Part shown: positions 9,944-20,751 of the stretch, one piece after another
How the letters are laid out: each line of letters starts with the position of its first letter
Position numbering within the stretch: position 1 is the first letter of the stretch
Assembly (NCBI RefSeq): GCF_000969765.1
Contig: NZ_CP011096.1
Location: forward strand, 248,001 to 312,000
Origin: Mycoplasmopsis synoviae ATCC 25204
GTDB lineage: Bacteria > Bacillota_I > Bacilli_A > Mycoplasmatales > Metamycoplasmataceae
Direction: 5' to 3'
DNA: 64,000 bases
Position numbers and translations under genes: made by a program
The notes under the pieces: model-generated
What the model was told of the DNA's origin: nothing
The model's input: the letters and a program-made list of their open reading frames with translations, nothing else
Databases searched by the model: none

Positions 9944-11866
9944 CTAAGCTGTTTGACCTGTTTGATCTGGTTGTGATCCTTGACCTTCGCTAGCTTGTGC
10001 AGCGTCTTGTGGAGCTGCTGTTTTAGCTTGAAATACGCTTATAGGTCTAACAAATTTAGTTAATGGAATTCTTACAAGTACGGTGTTAAGTCACTTATCG
10101 TTTGTAACTGCAGTAACTGCAAAGTAAACCGCGCTAGAATCATCTTGAACTTGTTGTAAAAACACGTTGTTATTGTATAGTAAATCTTCTAAATTTCCTG
10201 GTCTAAGTTCTCTATCTTTTTTTTGTCTATCTTTTTGAACTTTAGTTAAAGCAACTCCGTTTGTTGCATTTGTTACAAATGCAGCTGGAAATTTAGGGTC
10301 AAATTTATTAACGTAGTTAATTACAGACTGCATTAAAGGATTTGCATATCTATTGGTAAATAGCAGTCCACTAAATGCATTGTTAAATGCACCTGTAACA
10401 TTTGATGTTCCATTAATTAAAGTATTAGCTGCAGTACCTACTGCAGGAACTGCTTGATCTAAAACAATAGCAGGTCCGGTGTAGTTCATATAAACGTTTA
10501 CGTCTCTAATTACTGCGGCATTATTAGATGGCGTTGAACCAGCTGGCGTTGCAGAAGATGAAGCTCCTTGATAAGGAAATAGTGTAGTAGCATCTACGGC
10601 TGAACTATTGTATAGGTTTCTAACTACTAAGCTTAATTCTCTAGTTGAATCATCTGCTAGTGTGTAACCGTCTCTGGCTTCTACGGTAAAAGTTACTGTA
10701 GGAATTTTATGTTGTGCACCTGCAGGTGAGTTAACTCAAGTAATGTTTTTATAAACTAGGTTAACGTTTCTTAGTTTTTCAACTCCTAGTTTCTTAGTAA
10801 GTTGCTCACTAACTTGTGATCAGTTTGAAGTGTTTTGGAATCATGCAACTAAATCGTTTCTATTTCTTGTATTTTCTGTTCAAGTTGTATCGAAACGCTC
10901 AATTACAATTCTTGGCATAAACCCGTCTCAGTATAGTGTACCACCGTCAACTGGTTTGTAGTATGCTGTTTTTTCTGTTGGGTTATCACCATTAAGTGCA
11001 TCAGTAGCTGCTTTTAAAGTATCGTTTAATGATTTTAAGTAAGAAACTGTTGATGCTAAATCAGCTGCTGGTGTTGGTGCTGGTGTTTGAGTTTCTGCTT
11101 CTGCTGCAGCTTCTTCTGACATTGCAACTCTAACTGTAGCTGATGCTGCCGCGCTAGGTGAAGTTTGCGCTGTTGTTGGAGCAGCTGCTTGAGCTGGAGC
11201 CATTACAAAGTTTTGTAGTACAAATTCTGATTTGTCTCTAGCTTTAGTTCAAGCTCTAGGGTTTGGTAAAGCACTTTCTTCTGGAGCAGGAACTACAATT
11301 GAACCCTCTGTTCATTTGAATGCTGGAAACACTGATGAAGCTTTTAATAATGCATCGTCAAATGCGCTTTTGTTATCTGCGTCATAGTATTTTTGTGGAT
11401 AATCCACTTGCATTTTTAGACCATCTGATACTAAAGTTTGAAGAGATTCTAATGATTCTTTTAACGATGTTAGGTTAGCTAACATTGTTGTAGCTTGAGC
11501 AGCGCGATCTTTAGTTAATTCATTAACTTGTCTTTGTAGTTCAGCTTTTAAAGCTCTATTAACAAGAGCATCAAGTTCTGTAACTTTAGCTGCAGCGCTA
11601 GTTTTTGTTTTTTGGAATTCAAGTTCTGGTTTAACTACTGCAACTGCTGCATCTAGAGCTGTTTTTGTAGATTCTAGATCACTTTGAGTAGTTGCTAAAG
11701 TTCCATCAGCATTTAGATTTGCAAGTTTTGTTCCATCTTCTAGTAATGATGTTGCTGCTGTGTATTTTTCTTCTAAAGTAGTTTTAAGAGTATCTGTTAC
11801 TTTTGAGTATTCAGTATCATCTTTAGCTTCTTTAGCTTTAGTAACCGATCCGCTTGTAAACCACAA
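9944..11866 (-). pseudogene. vlhA: vlhA silent cassette 10 (C-type, open frame)
   Basis: 641 codons open, start set at TTG before W-F-T-S-G-S. N1 residues 1-184 are helical with few Gly or Pro; then the linker with LPNPRAWTKARDKSEF; N2 from residue 221 (M-A-P-A-Q); TLYW near 313; hinge VNVYMNYTGP near 459; C1 with LLFTNRYANPLMQSVINYV; the tail ends GSQPDQTGQTA and TAG. Its M module (KNITWVNSPAGAQHKIP) occurs only here. The upstream neighbour, cassette 11, ends 45 bases away at LNYTDI-stop. The bases between are AT-rich and hold no clear promoter. Confidence 0.82.
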
Positions 11867-12260
11867 AAAAATTAAGTTAAAAATAAAACTAAATTTATTT
11901 TTTAAACTTAATTAAATGTCGGTGTAGTTTAAATACACATTAACTTTAGCTTTTGCTTTAGCATCATTAACGGTAGCTCCTCTAGGTGCTGCTGAAGATG
12001 AAGCTCCTTGTGTTGGCATTTGAATTGTGCTTTCACTTTCACGGTTATATAAGACTCTAACTACAAGACTTATCTCTGTAGCAGAAGCATTATCGCCTGT
12101 AGTTAAAGTGTAGCCTTCTTTTGCTGCAACTGTAAATGTTACAGTTGGAACTTTAGCAGGATCAGTACTAAACCTTGCACTTTTGAAAGTTAACTTTACG
12201 TTTTTAAATCTTTCTGCTCCAAGCTTTTTAGTTAGTTGTTCAGATAAAGAAGCTCAGTTT
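11490..12260. repeat. Duplicated segment D5, copy 1
   Basis: First part of N1 of cassette 10, the 45-base junction and the 3' part of truncated cassette 11; close match to 19830-20600 (offset 8340). The junction itself was therefore copied together with both neighbours. Confidence 0.72.
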
Positions 12261-13295
12261 GATGCTTCTCTAAATCAAGCTTTAATTTTATCTTGGTTGT
12301 CTAAATCATTTGTTCAACGTGAATCAAAACCTTCTAGCACAATTTTAGGCATAAACCCGTCTCAGTATAGTGTACGACCGTTAACTGGTTTGTAGTATGC
12401 TGTCTTATTAGTTGTAGTATCACCATTTAGTGCTGCAGTTTGCGCTTTAAGATCTGTATCTAAGGTTTTTAGATAAGAAACTGTTGATGCTAAATCAGCT
12501 GCAGGAGTTTCTGCTGCAGGAGCAGTTTGCATAGTTGAAGTTTCTTCTGAAGCTGCATCACCATTTGCAACTCTAATTGTAGCTGATGCTGCCGCGCTAG
12601 GTGAAGTTTGCGCTGTTGTTGGAGTAGCTGTTTGAGCTGGAGCCATTACAAAGTTTTGTAGTTTGAATTCTGATTTTTCTCTAGCTTTGGTTCAAGCTCT
12701 AGGGTTTGGTAGTTGACCTTTAGGAGTTTCTACCATAATTGAACCTGTAGTTCATACAAATGCAGGAAATACTGATGAAGCTTTTAGTAAAGCTGCATCG
12801 AAATCTGCTTTGTTATCTGCATCATAGTAGTTTCTTGGGTAGTCCACTTGCATTTTTAGACCATCTGATACTAAAGTTTGAAGAGATTCTAATGATTCTT
12901 TTAATGATTTTAATTCTGAATCTAATTTATCAGCTTTACTTTGATCATTTTTAGGTAAATCATTTGCTTGTTTTCGAAGCTCAGCAATTTACAAGAGGTC
13001 CTAATTCTGAAGCTGTTTTAACAGCGCTAGCTTTAGTTTTAGCAAAAGTAAGCTCTGGCATAAGTGCGCTAACTGCTGCATTAAGAGCTGTTTTTGCAGA
13101 TTCTAGATCACTTTGAGTAGTTGCTAAAGTTCCATCAGCATCTAGATTTGCAAGTTTTAAATCTTCTGTTAGAAAACCAGCTGCTGCTGTTAATTTTGCT
13201 TCTAAATCAGTTCTAAGAGTATCTGTTACTTTTGAGTATTCAGTATCATCTTTAGCTTCTTTAGCTTTAGTAACCGATCCGCTTGTAAACCACAA
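11912..13295 (-). pseudogene. vlhA: vlhA silent cassette 11 (C-type, cut at hinge, frameshifted)
   Basis: The unit starts at W-F-T-S-G-S and ends V-Y-L-N-Y-T-D-I-TAA (stop 11912-11914); C1 and tail are absent. In N1 a small deletion near 12990 joins P-L-V-N to A-E-L-R out of frame, so the first frame dies at V-N-C. Beyond the lesion comes a variant not seen elsewhere (NDLPKNDQSKADKLDSELK), then linker, N2 and an M module with LTFKSARFSTDPAK. It is the only C-type unit that is also truncated, so it sits in two C-type/truncated pairs at once. From 11867 to about 12260 it matches cassette 18. Confidence 0.8.
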
Positions 13296-13340
13296 AAAAA
13301 TTAACTTAAAAATAAAAGCAAGTTTGTTTTTTAAATTTAA

Positions 13341-13795
13341 TTAAATGTCGGTGTAGTTTAAATAAACATTAACTTTTGCTTTTACGTTAGCATCATTAAC
13401 TGTTGGACTTTCTGACGCTGCTGAAGATGAAGCTCCTTGTCTAGGAAGTTGAATTACGTTTTCACTTCCACGGTTATATAAGACTCTAACAACAAGACTT
13501 ATCTCTTGAGCTGAAGCGTCTTGTCCTTCAGCTAAAGTGTAGCCTTCTTTTGCTGCAACTGTAAATTTTACAGTTGGAGTTTTAACAGCATTAGTACTAA
13601 AGGTAACTTCTTTATAAGTTAACTTTACGTTTTTAAATCTTTCTGTTCCAAGCTTTTTAGTTAGTTGATCAGATAAATCTTCTAGTTTGCTGCATTACCA
13701 AATCATTCTCTAATTTTAGTTTGGTTGGCTGAATTTTCTCTTCAAGTTGAATCAAAACCTTCAAGCACTATTTTAGGCATAAACCCGTCTCAGTA
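13341..13795 (-). pseudogene. vlhA: vlhA silent cassette 12 (A-type, cut at hinge, frameshifted)
   Basis: The shortest class of unit: Y-W-D-G-F-M-P-K to L-N-Y-T-D-I-TAA, 455 bases. One base is missing near 13684 (plus strand tcttctagtttgc where relatives have ctcagtttgc), which breaks the frame ahead of LSDQLTKKLG. The remainder is the M type with FSTNAVKTPTVKFTVAAKEG and VVRVLYNRGSENVIQL. It sits directly upstream of C-type cassette 11, separated by a 45-base AT-rich junction. Confidence 0.8.
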
Positions 13796-13836
13796 TTAAG
13801 AAAACATTTTGGGGCATGTTTTTGGTTTTATTATTA

Positions 13837-14878
13837 TTAAGTTGTACTTGGTGGTGTTTGTTCTGTAGATCCAGATGAATCTGAATTACTATATCCAGCT
13901 GGTTGTAATCTTGCTTCTTGAGTTTGACTTCCTCCAGTAGCTTCTTCTGCAGGAGGAGTTACTACTGGTGCTGTAAATACGCTTAATGGTTTAACAAATT
14001 TTGTTAATGGAATTCTAATTAAGAAAGTATTTAATCAACCTTGGCTGGTTATACCGTTAACTGCAAAATATACTGCGCTTGAGTCTCCATTAACTTGTTG
14101 TAAGAATCCTTTGTTATTGTATAGGAAATCGTTTAAACTTCCTATTTTAAGTTGTGTGCCGCTTTGAACGCTAGTTAAAGCAACTCCGTTTTTTTCTGTT
14201 ACAAATGCAGCTCTAAATTTAGGGTCAAATTTGTTAACGTAGTTAATTATTGCTTGTAATAATAAAGTTTGAGTGAAACTCCCCCCCTACTACGTTTACT
14301 AATAAGTTTTTGAATTTAGTGTTAAAGTCACCTGTTACATTTGAGGTTCCGTTAATTGAAGTATTATTCTGATTTCCTACTTGTGGCAGCTCTGCATCTA
14401 ACTCAATATTTGGCCCGGTGTAGTTCATATAAACGTTTACGTCTCTAATTACTGCGGCATTATTAGATGGCGTTGAACCAGCTGGCGCTGCAGAAGGAGA
14501 AGCTCCTTGATATGGAAGTAAAAGAGTGTTTGGATTACTTGAGCTATATAAAACCCTTATTTTTAATTCTAAGGTAGTTGTTGTTCCTTCTCCACTTGCT
14601 AATTGGTAACCATCTTTAGCTGCCACTCTAAAGGTTACCTTAGGAAATTTAACGCTTCCACTTGAAAGCGTTACGGTTTCAACACTAATTGTTGGATTTG
14701 AAAGAACAACGTTTTTAAATCTTTCTGTTCCAAGCTTTTTAGTTAGTTGATCAGATAAACCTTCTCAGTTTTCTGCTTCACCAAATCAAGCTTTAATTTT
14801 ATTTTGGTTGTCTAAATCATTTGTTCAACCTGAATCAAAATTATCTAGCACAATTTTAGGCATAAACCCGTCTCAGTA
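13837..14878 (-). pseudogene. vlhA: vlhA silent cassette 13 (A-type, poly-G frameshift)
   Basis: M has NPTISVETVTLSSGSVKFP, followed by SSAAP-like linkers and the hinge VNVYMNYTGP. The frame is lost in the C1 loop, where the G tract (C at 14281-14287) has seven bases against six in cassettes 17, 22 and 26 (VVGGSFTQTSLLQ), so the product would end V-V-G-G-E-F-H-S. Past the tract the other frame restores SLLQAIINYVNKFDPK and the PPAEEATGGSQTQ tail, ending at TAA 13837-13839. A single base therefore decides whether this unit is open. Confidence 0.8.
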
Positions 14879-14913
14879 TAGCGCTAACATTTTGAGGCAT
14901 GTTTTTGGTTTTA

Positions 14914-15900
14914 TTATTGGCTTTGTCCTGTTCTTTGTGCTGGTTGTGAAGTTTCAGTTTGTCCGCCTTGAGATTGAGCTGGAGCTGCTGGTGCTCTAAA
15001 TGGTGTAATAGGTCTAACAAATTTAGTCAAAGGAATTCTAATTAGGAAGGTATTTAATCAATTATTGCTTGCTACAGCTGTTACTGCAAAATATACTGCT
15101 TCTTTATCACCTTTTATTTGTTGTAAGAATACTTTGTTCTTATTGCTTAGTAAATCGTCTAAAGTTCCAGGTCTAAGCTCTTTTATTTTTTCAACTTTAG
15201 TTATAGTAACTCCGTTTATTGAATTTGTTACAAATTGAGCTCTAAATTTAGGGTCAAATTTGTTAACATAGTTAATTACAGACTTCAATAAAGGATTTAC
15301 ATATCTATTGGTAAATAGCAGTCCTTTAGATGGATTTCCTCTAAATGCAGTGTTAAATGCACCTGTAACATTTGAAGTTCCATTTAGTGAAGTATTTTCT
15401 TGTCCGCCTACTGTTGGTAGATCTGCATCTAACTCAATATTTGGCCCGGTGTAGTTTAAGTAAACATTAACTTTTTCAATTGTGGTTGCATCATTTGCCT
15501 GTGATGCATTATTAGGAGTTGTTGAAGATGAAGCTCCTTGCATTTGTAAAACGTTTGCATTAGGTGATTGAGTTGTATATAAAACTCTTATAACCATTGT
15601 AAGACCTTGTGAAAATTCACTTCCGCTTTGCAATTCATAACCTTCTTTTTGGGTTACATCAAAGGTAACTTTAGGTCTATATTGGTTGCTATTTACTATG
15701 TCTCAATCTACTTGTGGATTGGTTAGTTTAACGTTTTTAAATTTCTCACTTCCTAGTTTTTTAACAAGTTGATCTTCTAGATTGCTTCAATTTGCTTTAG
15801 TATTAAATCATGTTTGAAGTTTTGATTTATTATCTTCTACATTTGTTTGCGATGCAGTAAAACTTTCAAGAGTAATTTTTGGCATAAACCCGTCTCAGTA
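14914..15900 (-). pseudogene. vlhA: vlhA silent cassette 14 (A-type, open frame)
   Basis: 329 codons open. M is the type with TLESFTASQTNVEDNKSK, NPQVDWDIVNSNQYRPK and LQSGSEFSQ, shared with cassettes 2, 21, 30, 33 and 48. Before the hinge it has TTPNNASQANDATTIEK, otherwise found in cassettes 5 and 34. C1 carries RGNPSKGLLFTNRYVNPLL. The tail is SQGGQTETSQPAQRTGQSQ. The combination is a clear mosaic of segments seen separately in other units. Confidence 0.82.
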
Positions 15901-15938
15901 TTAAGAAAACATTTTAGGGCATGTTTTTAGTTTTATTA

Positions 15939-16891
15939 TTAGCTTTGTTCTTCTGGTTGAGTTTGTGCACCTGTTCCAGAATCTGTTTGAGTAGGAGCCG
16001 AAGCTGGGGTTGCAGTAAATGCTGTTAAAGGCTTAACAAATTTTGTTAATGGAATTCTTACAAGTACGGTGTTAAGTCACTTATCGTTTGTAAGTGCAGT
16101 AATTGCAAAGTATACTGCGCTAGAATCATCTTGAACTTGTTGTAAAAACACGTTGTTATTGTATAGTAAATCTTCTAAATTTCCAGGTCTAAGTTCTTTT
16201 TTGTTTTGAACTTTAGTTAAAGCAACTCCATCTATTGCATTTGTTACAAACATTGCTCTATACTTAGGATCGAATTTATTTACATAGTTAATTACAGACT
16301 GCATTAAAGGATTTACATATCTATCGGTAAATAGCAGTCCTCTAATGCAGCGTTAAAGTCTTCATCTGTAACGTTTGATGTTCCATTTAATGAAGTATTA
16401 GCTGCGTTACCAACAGTAGGTAGAGCTGCGTTTAATATTAGTGCAGGTCCGGTGTAGTTCATATAAACGTTTACGTCTCTAATTACTGCGGCATTATTAG
16501 ATGGCGTTGAACCAGCTGGCGCTGCTGAAGATGAAGCTCCTTGTGTAGGAAGTTGAATTACGTTTTCACTTCCACGGTTATATAAGACTCTAACAACAAG
16601 GCTAATTTCATTTGCTGAATTATCAAGAGTGTATCCATCTTGTGCTTCAACTGTAAATGTTACAGTTGGAGTTTTAACAGCATTAGTACTAAAGGTAACT
16701 TCTTTATAAGTTAACTTTACGTTTTTAAATCTTTCTGCTCCAAGCTTTTTAGTTAGTTGATCTGATAGTCCTACTCAGTTTGCTGCATTATCAAATCATT
16801 TTCTAATTTTTCTTTCGTTTTCTTCTGAATTTTGTTCTCAAGTTTTATCAAAACCTTCAAGCACAATTTTCGGCATAAATCCGTCTCAGTA
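15939..16891 (-). pseudogene. vlhA: vlhA silent cassette 15 (A-type, frameshifted in C1)
   Basis: M is of the LTYKEVTFSTNAVKTP type with an ERKIRKWFDNAANW segment; the hinge is VNVYMNYTGP with ALILNAALPTVG. In the C1 insert one base is missing near 16343 (plus strand tctaatgcag where relatives have tctaaatgcg), so the reading frame of D-F-N-A-A-F-R-G-L-L-F is lost. Downstream the expected frame resumes at MQSVINYVNKFDPKYRA. The tail is SAPTQTDSGTGAQTQPEEQS. Its 5' edge abuts the unusual 3' flank of cassette 16. Confidence 0.78.
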
Positions 16892-16973
16892 TAAATTAAG
16901 CATTTTGCTGTTCGTTATTAAAATAGGTTTTATTCTTATAAATATGGTTGTGTTTTAGTTTGTTGAATACAAA

Positions 16974-17896
16974 CTATAAAATAGCTTTAACAAATTTATT
17001 TAATGGAATTCTAATTAAGAATGCATTTAGTCATTGATCATCGGTAAGTCCACCGATTGGTAGGTATACCGCTTCAGAGTCCATGTGCATTTGTTGTAAA
17101 AAGATATTGTTTTGAGATTTAAGTTCTGACTGACTTAAACGTGTGTTATTTGTTCTAAGTCATGAAACACATGCTCTATATCTATGATTACCTGCATCTG
17201 CTGGTACGCTAGTTAGATATTTAGGATCAAAAGTTTGAACGTATTTTGTAATCGCTAGCATTAGCTATGTAGGATCATTGGTATTAGTTGTTTTGTTAAA
17301 TAAAGTTTTAACTTTAGCTGCTAAAGTTTCATCTGTAATTGGAGAAGAACCATTAATGGTTGTATTATTAGCGCTCCTACTTCTGGCAAGGTAGCGTCTA
17401 AAACAATCGCTGGTCCTGTATAGTTTAGGTAAACGTTAACATTTCTCATAACGTTAGCGTCGTTTGGATTGCTTGCTCTATTTGGAACTGCTGAAAATGA
17501 AACACCTTGATATCTAAGTGCGTTTTCTGTTTGATTTTGACTTGTGTATAAAACTCTAATTGATAAAGTAATTTGTTTTTTTTCACCTGTTGGTTCGGTA
17601 AGGTTATATCCATCCTTAGCAGCAACAGTAAATGTTACTTTAGGAATTCTTACATCTCTACCTGTTGAAACATCATCGTAGCTAATAACAGGATTTGTTA
17701 GAGTAACATTTTTAAATTTATCATAACCTAGTTTTTTGGTTAACTGTTCTGAAAGTTTTTCTCAATTGCTTGAGGTAGCAAATCACTCTTGTAGTTTTGT
17801 TTTATTTGCTTCTTCGTGAGTTTTTTCATCAACCCTTGCATCATCACTTGCTACGTAACCTTCAACTACAATTTTAGGCATAAACCCGTCTCAGTA
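16974..17896 (-). pseudogene. vlhA: vlhA divergent silent cassette 16 (A-type, decayed)
   Basis: The N-terminal half is an ordinary M module (NPVISYDDVSTGRDVRIP) up to the hinge VYLNYTGPAIVLD. The C1 half is a distant variant: NGSSPITDETLAAKVKTLF, ITKYVQTFDPKYLTSV, ELKSQNNIFLQQMHMD, AVYLPIGGLTDDQW and IRIPLNKFVKAIL, then TAG without the variable tail. One base is lost after LPEVGA near 17373, and a TAG replaces an expected codon before LMLAITKYV near 17264. The 3' flank differs from all other units except cassette 36. A low-copy branch of the same family is the simplest reading. Confidence 0.75.
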
Positions 17897-18145
17897 TATT
17901 TTTTTAATAATTAAACCTAAATTTGGTTTATATTTTTGAATTAATTTTTAATTGAGATATTTAAATTTTGCTACAAATCATGTAGTTAATATTAATGCGT
18001 TTCTTTTATTTCAAAAATCATATCCGCCTAATGTGTTTGCTTTATGTTCTTATTTTTTAAAACATTTTTTTATTTAAAAAATAAAATAGTTTTTAACTTA
18101 AATTAATTAAAACATTTTGGGGCATGTTTTTGGTTTTTATTATTA
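17897..18145. repeat. Remnant spacer, copy 1
   Basis: No intact gene. A TAAACC/GGTTTA inverted repeat lies at 17912-17930. About 17969-18038 is a cassette scrap reading G-Y-D-F-W-N-K-R-N-A-L-I-L-T-T-W-F on the minus strand, homologous to the M module of cassette 3. A perfect 12-base A/T inverted repeat at 18050-18061 and 18073-18084 could form a hairpin. The end is the 3' motif of cassette 17. Other copies: 24647, 40566, 58324. Confidence 0.75.
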
Positions 18146-20206
18146 TTAAGTTTGTGGTGATGATTGTGAAGCTGAATCTCCTTGAGCTTCTTGTGTTTCA
18201 GTAGCTTCTCCGCCTGATTGTCCATCTTCTTGATTTTCTGCGTTTTGCTCTGTGTTATCAGCTTGGCTAGAATTTTCTCCAGATTCTTCTTGAGAGTCCT
18301 CAGTAGTAGGAATCATTACTGCTGATGCTGTAAATGGTGTAATAGGTCTTACAAATTTAGTTAATGGAATTCTAATTAAGAAAGTATTTAATCAACCTTC
18401 GCTGGTTACACCGTTAACTGCAAAATATACTGTGCTTGAGTCTCCATTAACTTGTTGTAAGAATTCTTTGTTATTGTATAGGAAATCGTTTAAACTTCCT
18501 ATTCTAAGTTGTGTGCCGCTTTGAACGCTAGTTAAAGCAACTCCGTTTGTATTTAATACAAATGCAGCTCTAAATTTAGGGTCGAATTTGTTAACGTAGT
18601 TAATTATTGCTTGTAATAATGAAGTTTGAGTGAAACTCCCCCCTACTACGTTTACTAATAAGTTTTTGAATTTAGTGTTAAAGTCACCTGTTACATTTGA
18701 GGTTCCGTTAATTGAAGTATTATTCTGATTTCCTACTTGTGGCAGCTCTGCATCTAACTCAATATTTGGCCCGGTATAGTTCATATAAACGTTTACGTCT
18801 CTAATTACTGCGGCATTATTAGATGGCGTTGAACCACTTGGCGCTGCTGAAGATGAAGCTCCTTGGTATCTTAAAGCGTTTTGAGTTGATGAAGCGCTGG
18901 TGTATAGCACTCTAATTGATAGAGTTAATGATGAAGTAGCACCATTATCAGTTTGAAGTGTATATCCGTCTTTACCTTGTAAAGTAAAGGTTACTTTAGG
19001 TATTCTTGTATTGCTTCCACCATCTTCATAGCTAACTGTTGGGGCAGTTAAAACTACATTTTTCAATTTATTAGCACCTAGTTTTTTGGTTAACTGTTCT
19101 GAAAGTTTTTCTCAATTACTTGAGGTGTTAAATCAGTTTTGTAGTTTTGTTTTATTTGCTTCTTCATGAGTTGCTTTACCATTTCCTGCACCATCTGCTT
19201 GGTAACCTTGCACTACTATTTTAGGCATAAACCCGTCTCAGTATAGTGTACGATCAGCGTCAACTTTATAGTAAGCTGTTTTATTTTTGGTTGTATCACC
19301 ATTTAACTTATCGGTTTCAGCTTTTAAGCTGTCACTTAATGATTTTAGATAAGATGCTGTTGATGCTAAATCAGCTACTGGTGTTGGTGCTGGTGTTTGA
19401 GTTTCTGATGATTCTGAATCTTCTGCTGCTTCTTCTGTTTCAGTTTCTTCTGTTCCTGTTGCAACTCTAACTGTAGCTGAAGCTGACTCAACTGCTGCAG
19501 GTTCTGTTTGTGTTGGTGCAGCTGCTTGAGCTGGAGCCATTACAAAGTTTTGTAGTTTGAATTCTGATTTTTCTCTAGCTTTGGTTCAAGCTCTAGGGTT
19601 TGGTAAAGCGCCTCCTTCTGGAGTAGGAACTACAATTGAATCCTCTGTTCATTGGAATGCAGGAAACACTGATGAAGCTTTTAGTAAAGCTGCATCGAAT
19701 GCTTCTTTATTGTCAGCATCGTAGTATTTTTGTGGATAATCCACTTGCATTTTTAGACCATCTGATACTAAAGTTTGAAGAGATTCTAATGATTCTTTTA
19801 ATGATGTTAGGTTTTCTAACATTGTTGTAGCTTGAGCAGCGCGATCTTTAGTTAATTCATTAACTTGTCTTTGTAGTTCAGCTTTTAAAGCTCTATTAAC
19901 AAGAGCATCAAGTTCTGTAACTTTAGCTGCAGCGCTAGTTTTTGTTTTTTGGAATTCAAGTTCTGGTTTAACTACTGCAACTGCTGCATCTAGAGCTGTT
20001 TTTGTAGATTCTAGATCACTTTGAGTAGTTGCTAAAGTTCCATCAGCATTTAGATTTGCAAGTTTTGAACCTTCTGTTAGAAAACCAGCTGCTGCTGTGT
20101 ATTTTTCTTCTAAAGTAGTTTTATGAGTAGTATCTGTTACTTTTGAGTATTCAGCATCTTCTTTAACTGCTTTAGCAGCAGTAACCGATCCGCTTGTAAA
20201 CCACAA
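18146..20206 (-). pseudogene. vlhA: vlhA silent cassette 17 (C-type, open frame)
   Basis: 687 codons open. N1 1-184, linker to 221, N2 from 222 with a Glu/Thr-rich stretch (TGTEETETEEAAEDSESSE), TLYW near 322, M of the APTVSYEDGGSNTRIP type, hinge near 474, C1 of the GGSFTQTSLLQ type, and the longest tail family (SQEESGENSSQADNTEQNA), ending SSPQT. The tail occurs also in cassettes 26 and 49. N1 is close to that of cassette 10. The 5' neighbour is truncated cassette 18 after a 45-base junction. Confidence 0.82.
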
Positions 20207-20600
20207 AAAAATTAAGTTAAAAATAAAACTAAATTTATTTTTTAAACTTAATTAAATGTCGGTGTAGTTTAAATACACATTAACTTTAGCTTTTGCTTTA
20301 GCATCATTAACGGTAGCTCCTCTAGGTGCTGCTGAAGATGAAGCTCCTTGTGTTGGCATTTGAATTGTGCTTTCACTTTCACGGTTATATAAGACTCTAA
20401 CTACAAGACTTATCTCTGTAGCAGAAGCATTATCGCCTGTAGTTAAAGTGTAGCCTTCTTTTGCTGCAACTGTAAATGTTACAGTTGGAACTTTAGCAGG
20501 ATCAGTACTAAACCTTGCACTTTTGAAAGTTAACTTTACGTTTTTAAATCTTTCTGCTCCAAGCTTTTTAGTTAGTTGTTCAGATAAAGAAGCTCAGTTT
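19830..20600. repeat. Duplicated segment D5, copy 2
   Basis: The corresponding part of cassettes 17 and 18. The match stops near 20600, inside the M module, where gctgcattatc replaces gatgcttctc. Confidence 0.72.
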
Positions 20601-20710
20601 GCTGCATTATCAAATCATTTTCTAATTTTTCTTTCGTTTTCTTCTGAATTTTGTCCTCAAGTTTTATCAAAATCAGTTAGCACTATTTTAGGCATAAACC
20701 CGTCTCAGTA
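20252..20710 (-). pseudogene. vlhA: vlhA silent cassette 18 (A-type, cut at hinge)
   Basis: 153 codons in one frame from Y-W-D-G-F-M-P-K to V-Y-L-N-Y-T-D-I-TAA. It holds only the M module (SEENERKIRKWF, LSEQLTKKLGAERFKNV, LTFKSARFSTDPAK, VVRVLYNRESESTIQ). C1, tail and the conserved 3' motif are missing. Bases 20252 to about 20600 match cassette 11 (11912 to 12260) almost exactly, so the truncation end was probably copied together with the adjacent C-type N1. Confidence 0.82.
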
Positions 20711-20751
20711 TAGCGCTAACATTTTGGGGCATGTTTTTTGTTTTATTATTA

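Noticed and set aside
11864-11866. TTG/W-F-T-S-G-S as a translation start of C-type units
   Set aside because: Used only as a reference edge. The preceding bases are T-rich with no ribosome binding site, and a stop of the truncated neighbour lies 45 bases upstream in the same frame.
18050-18084. Rho-independent terminator in the remnant spacer
   Set aside because: The stem is perfect but made only of A and T, and flanking genes are not evidently transcribed; recorded as an inverted repeat, not a terminator.
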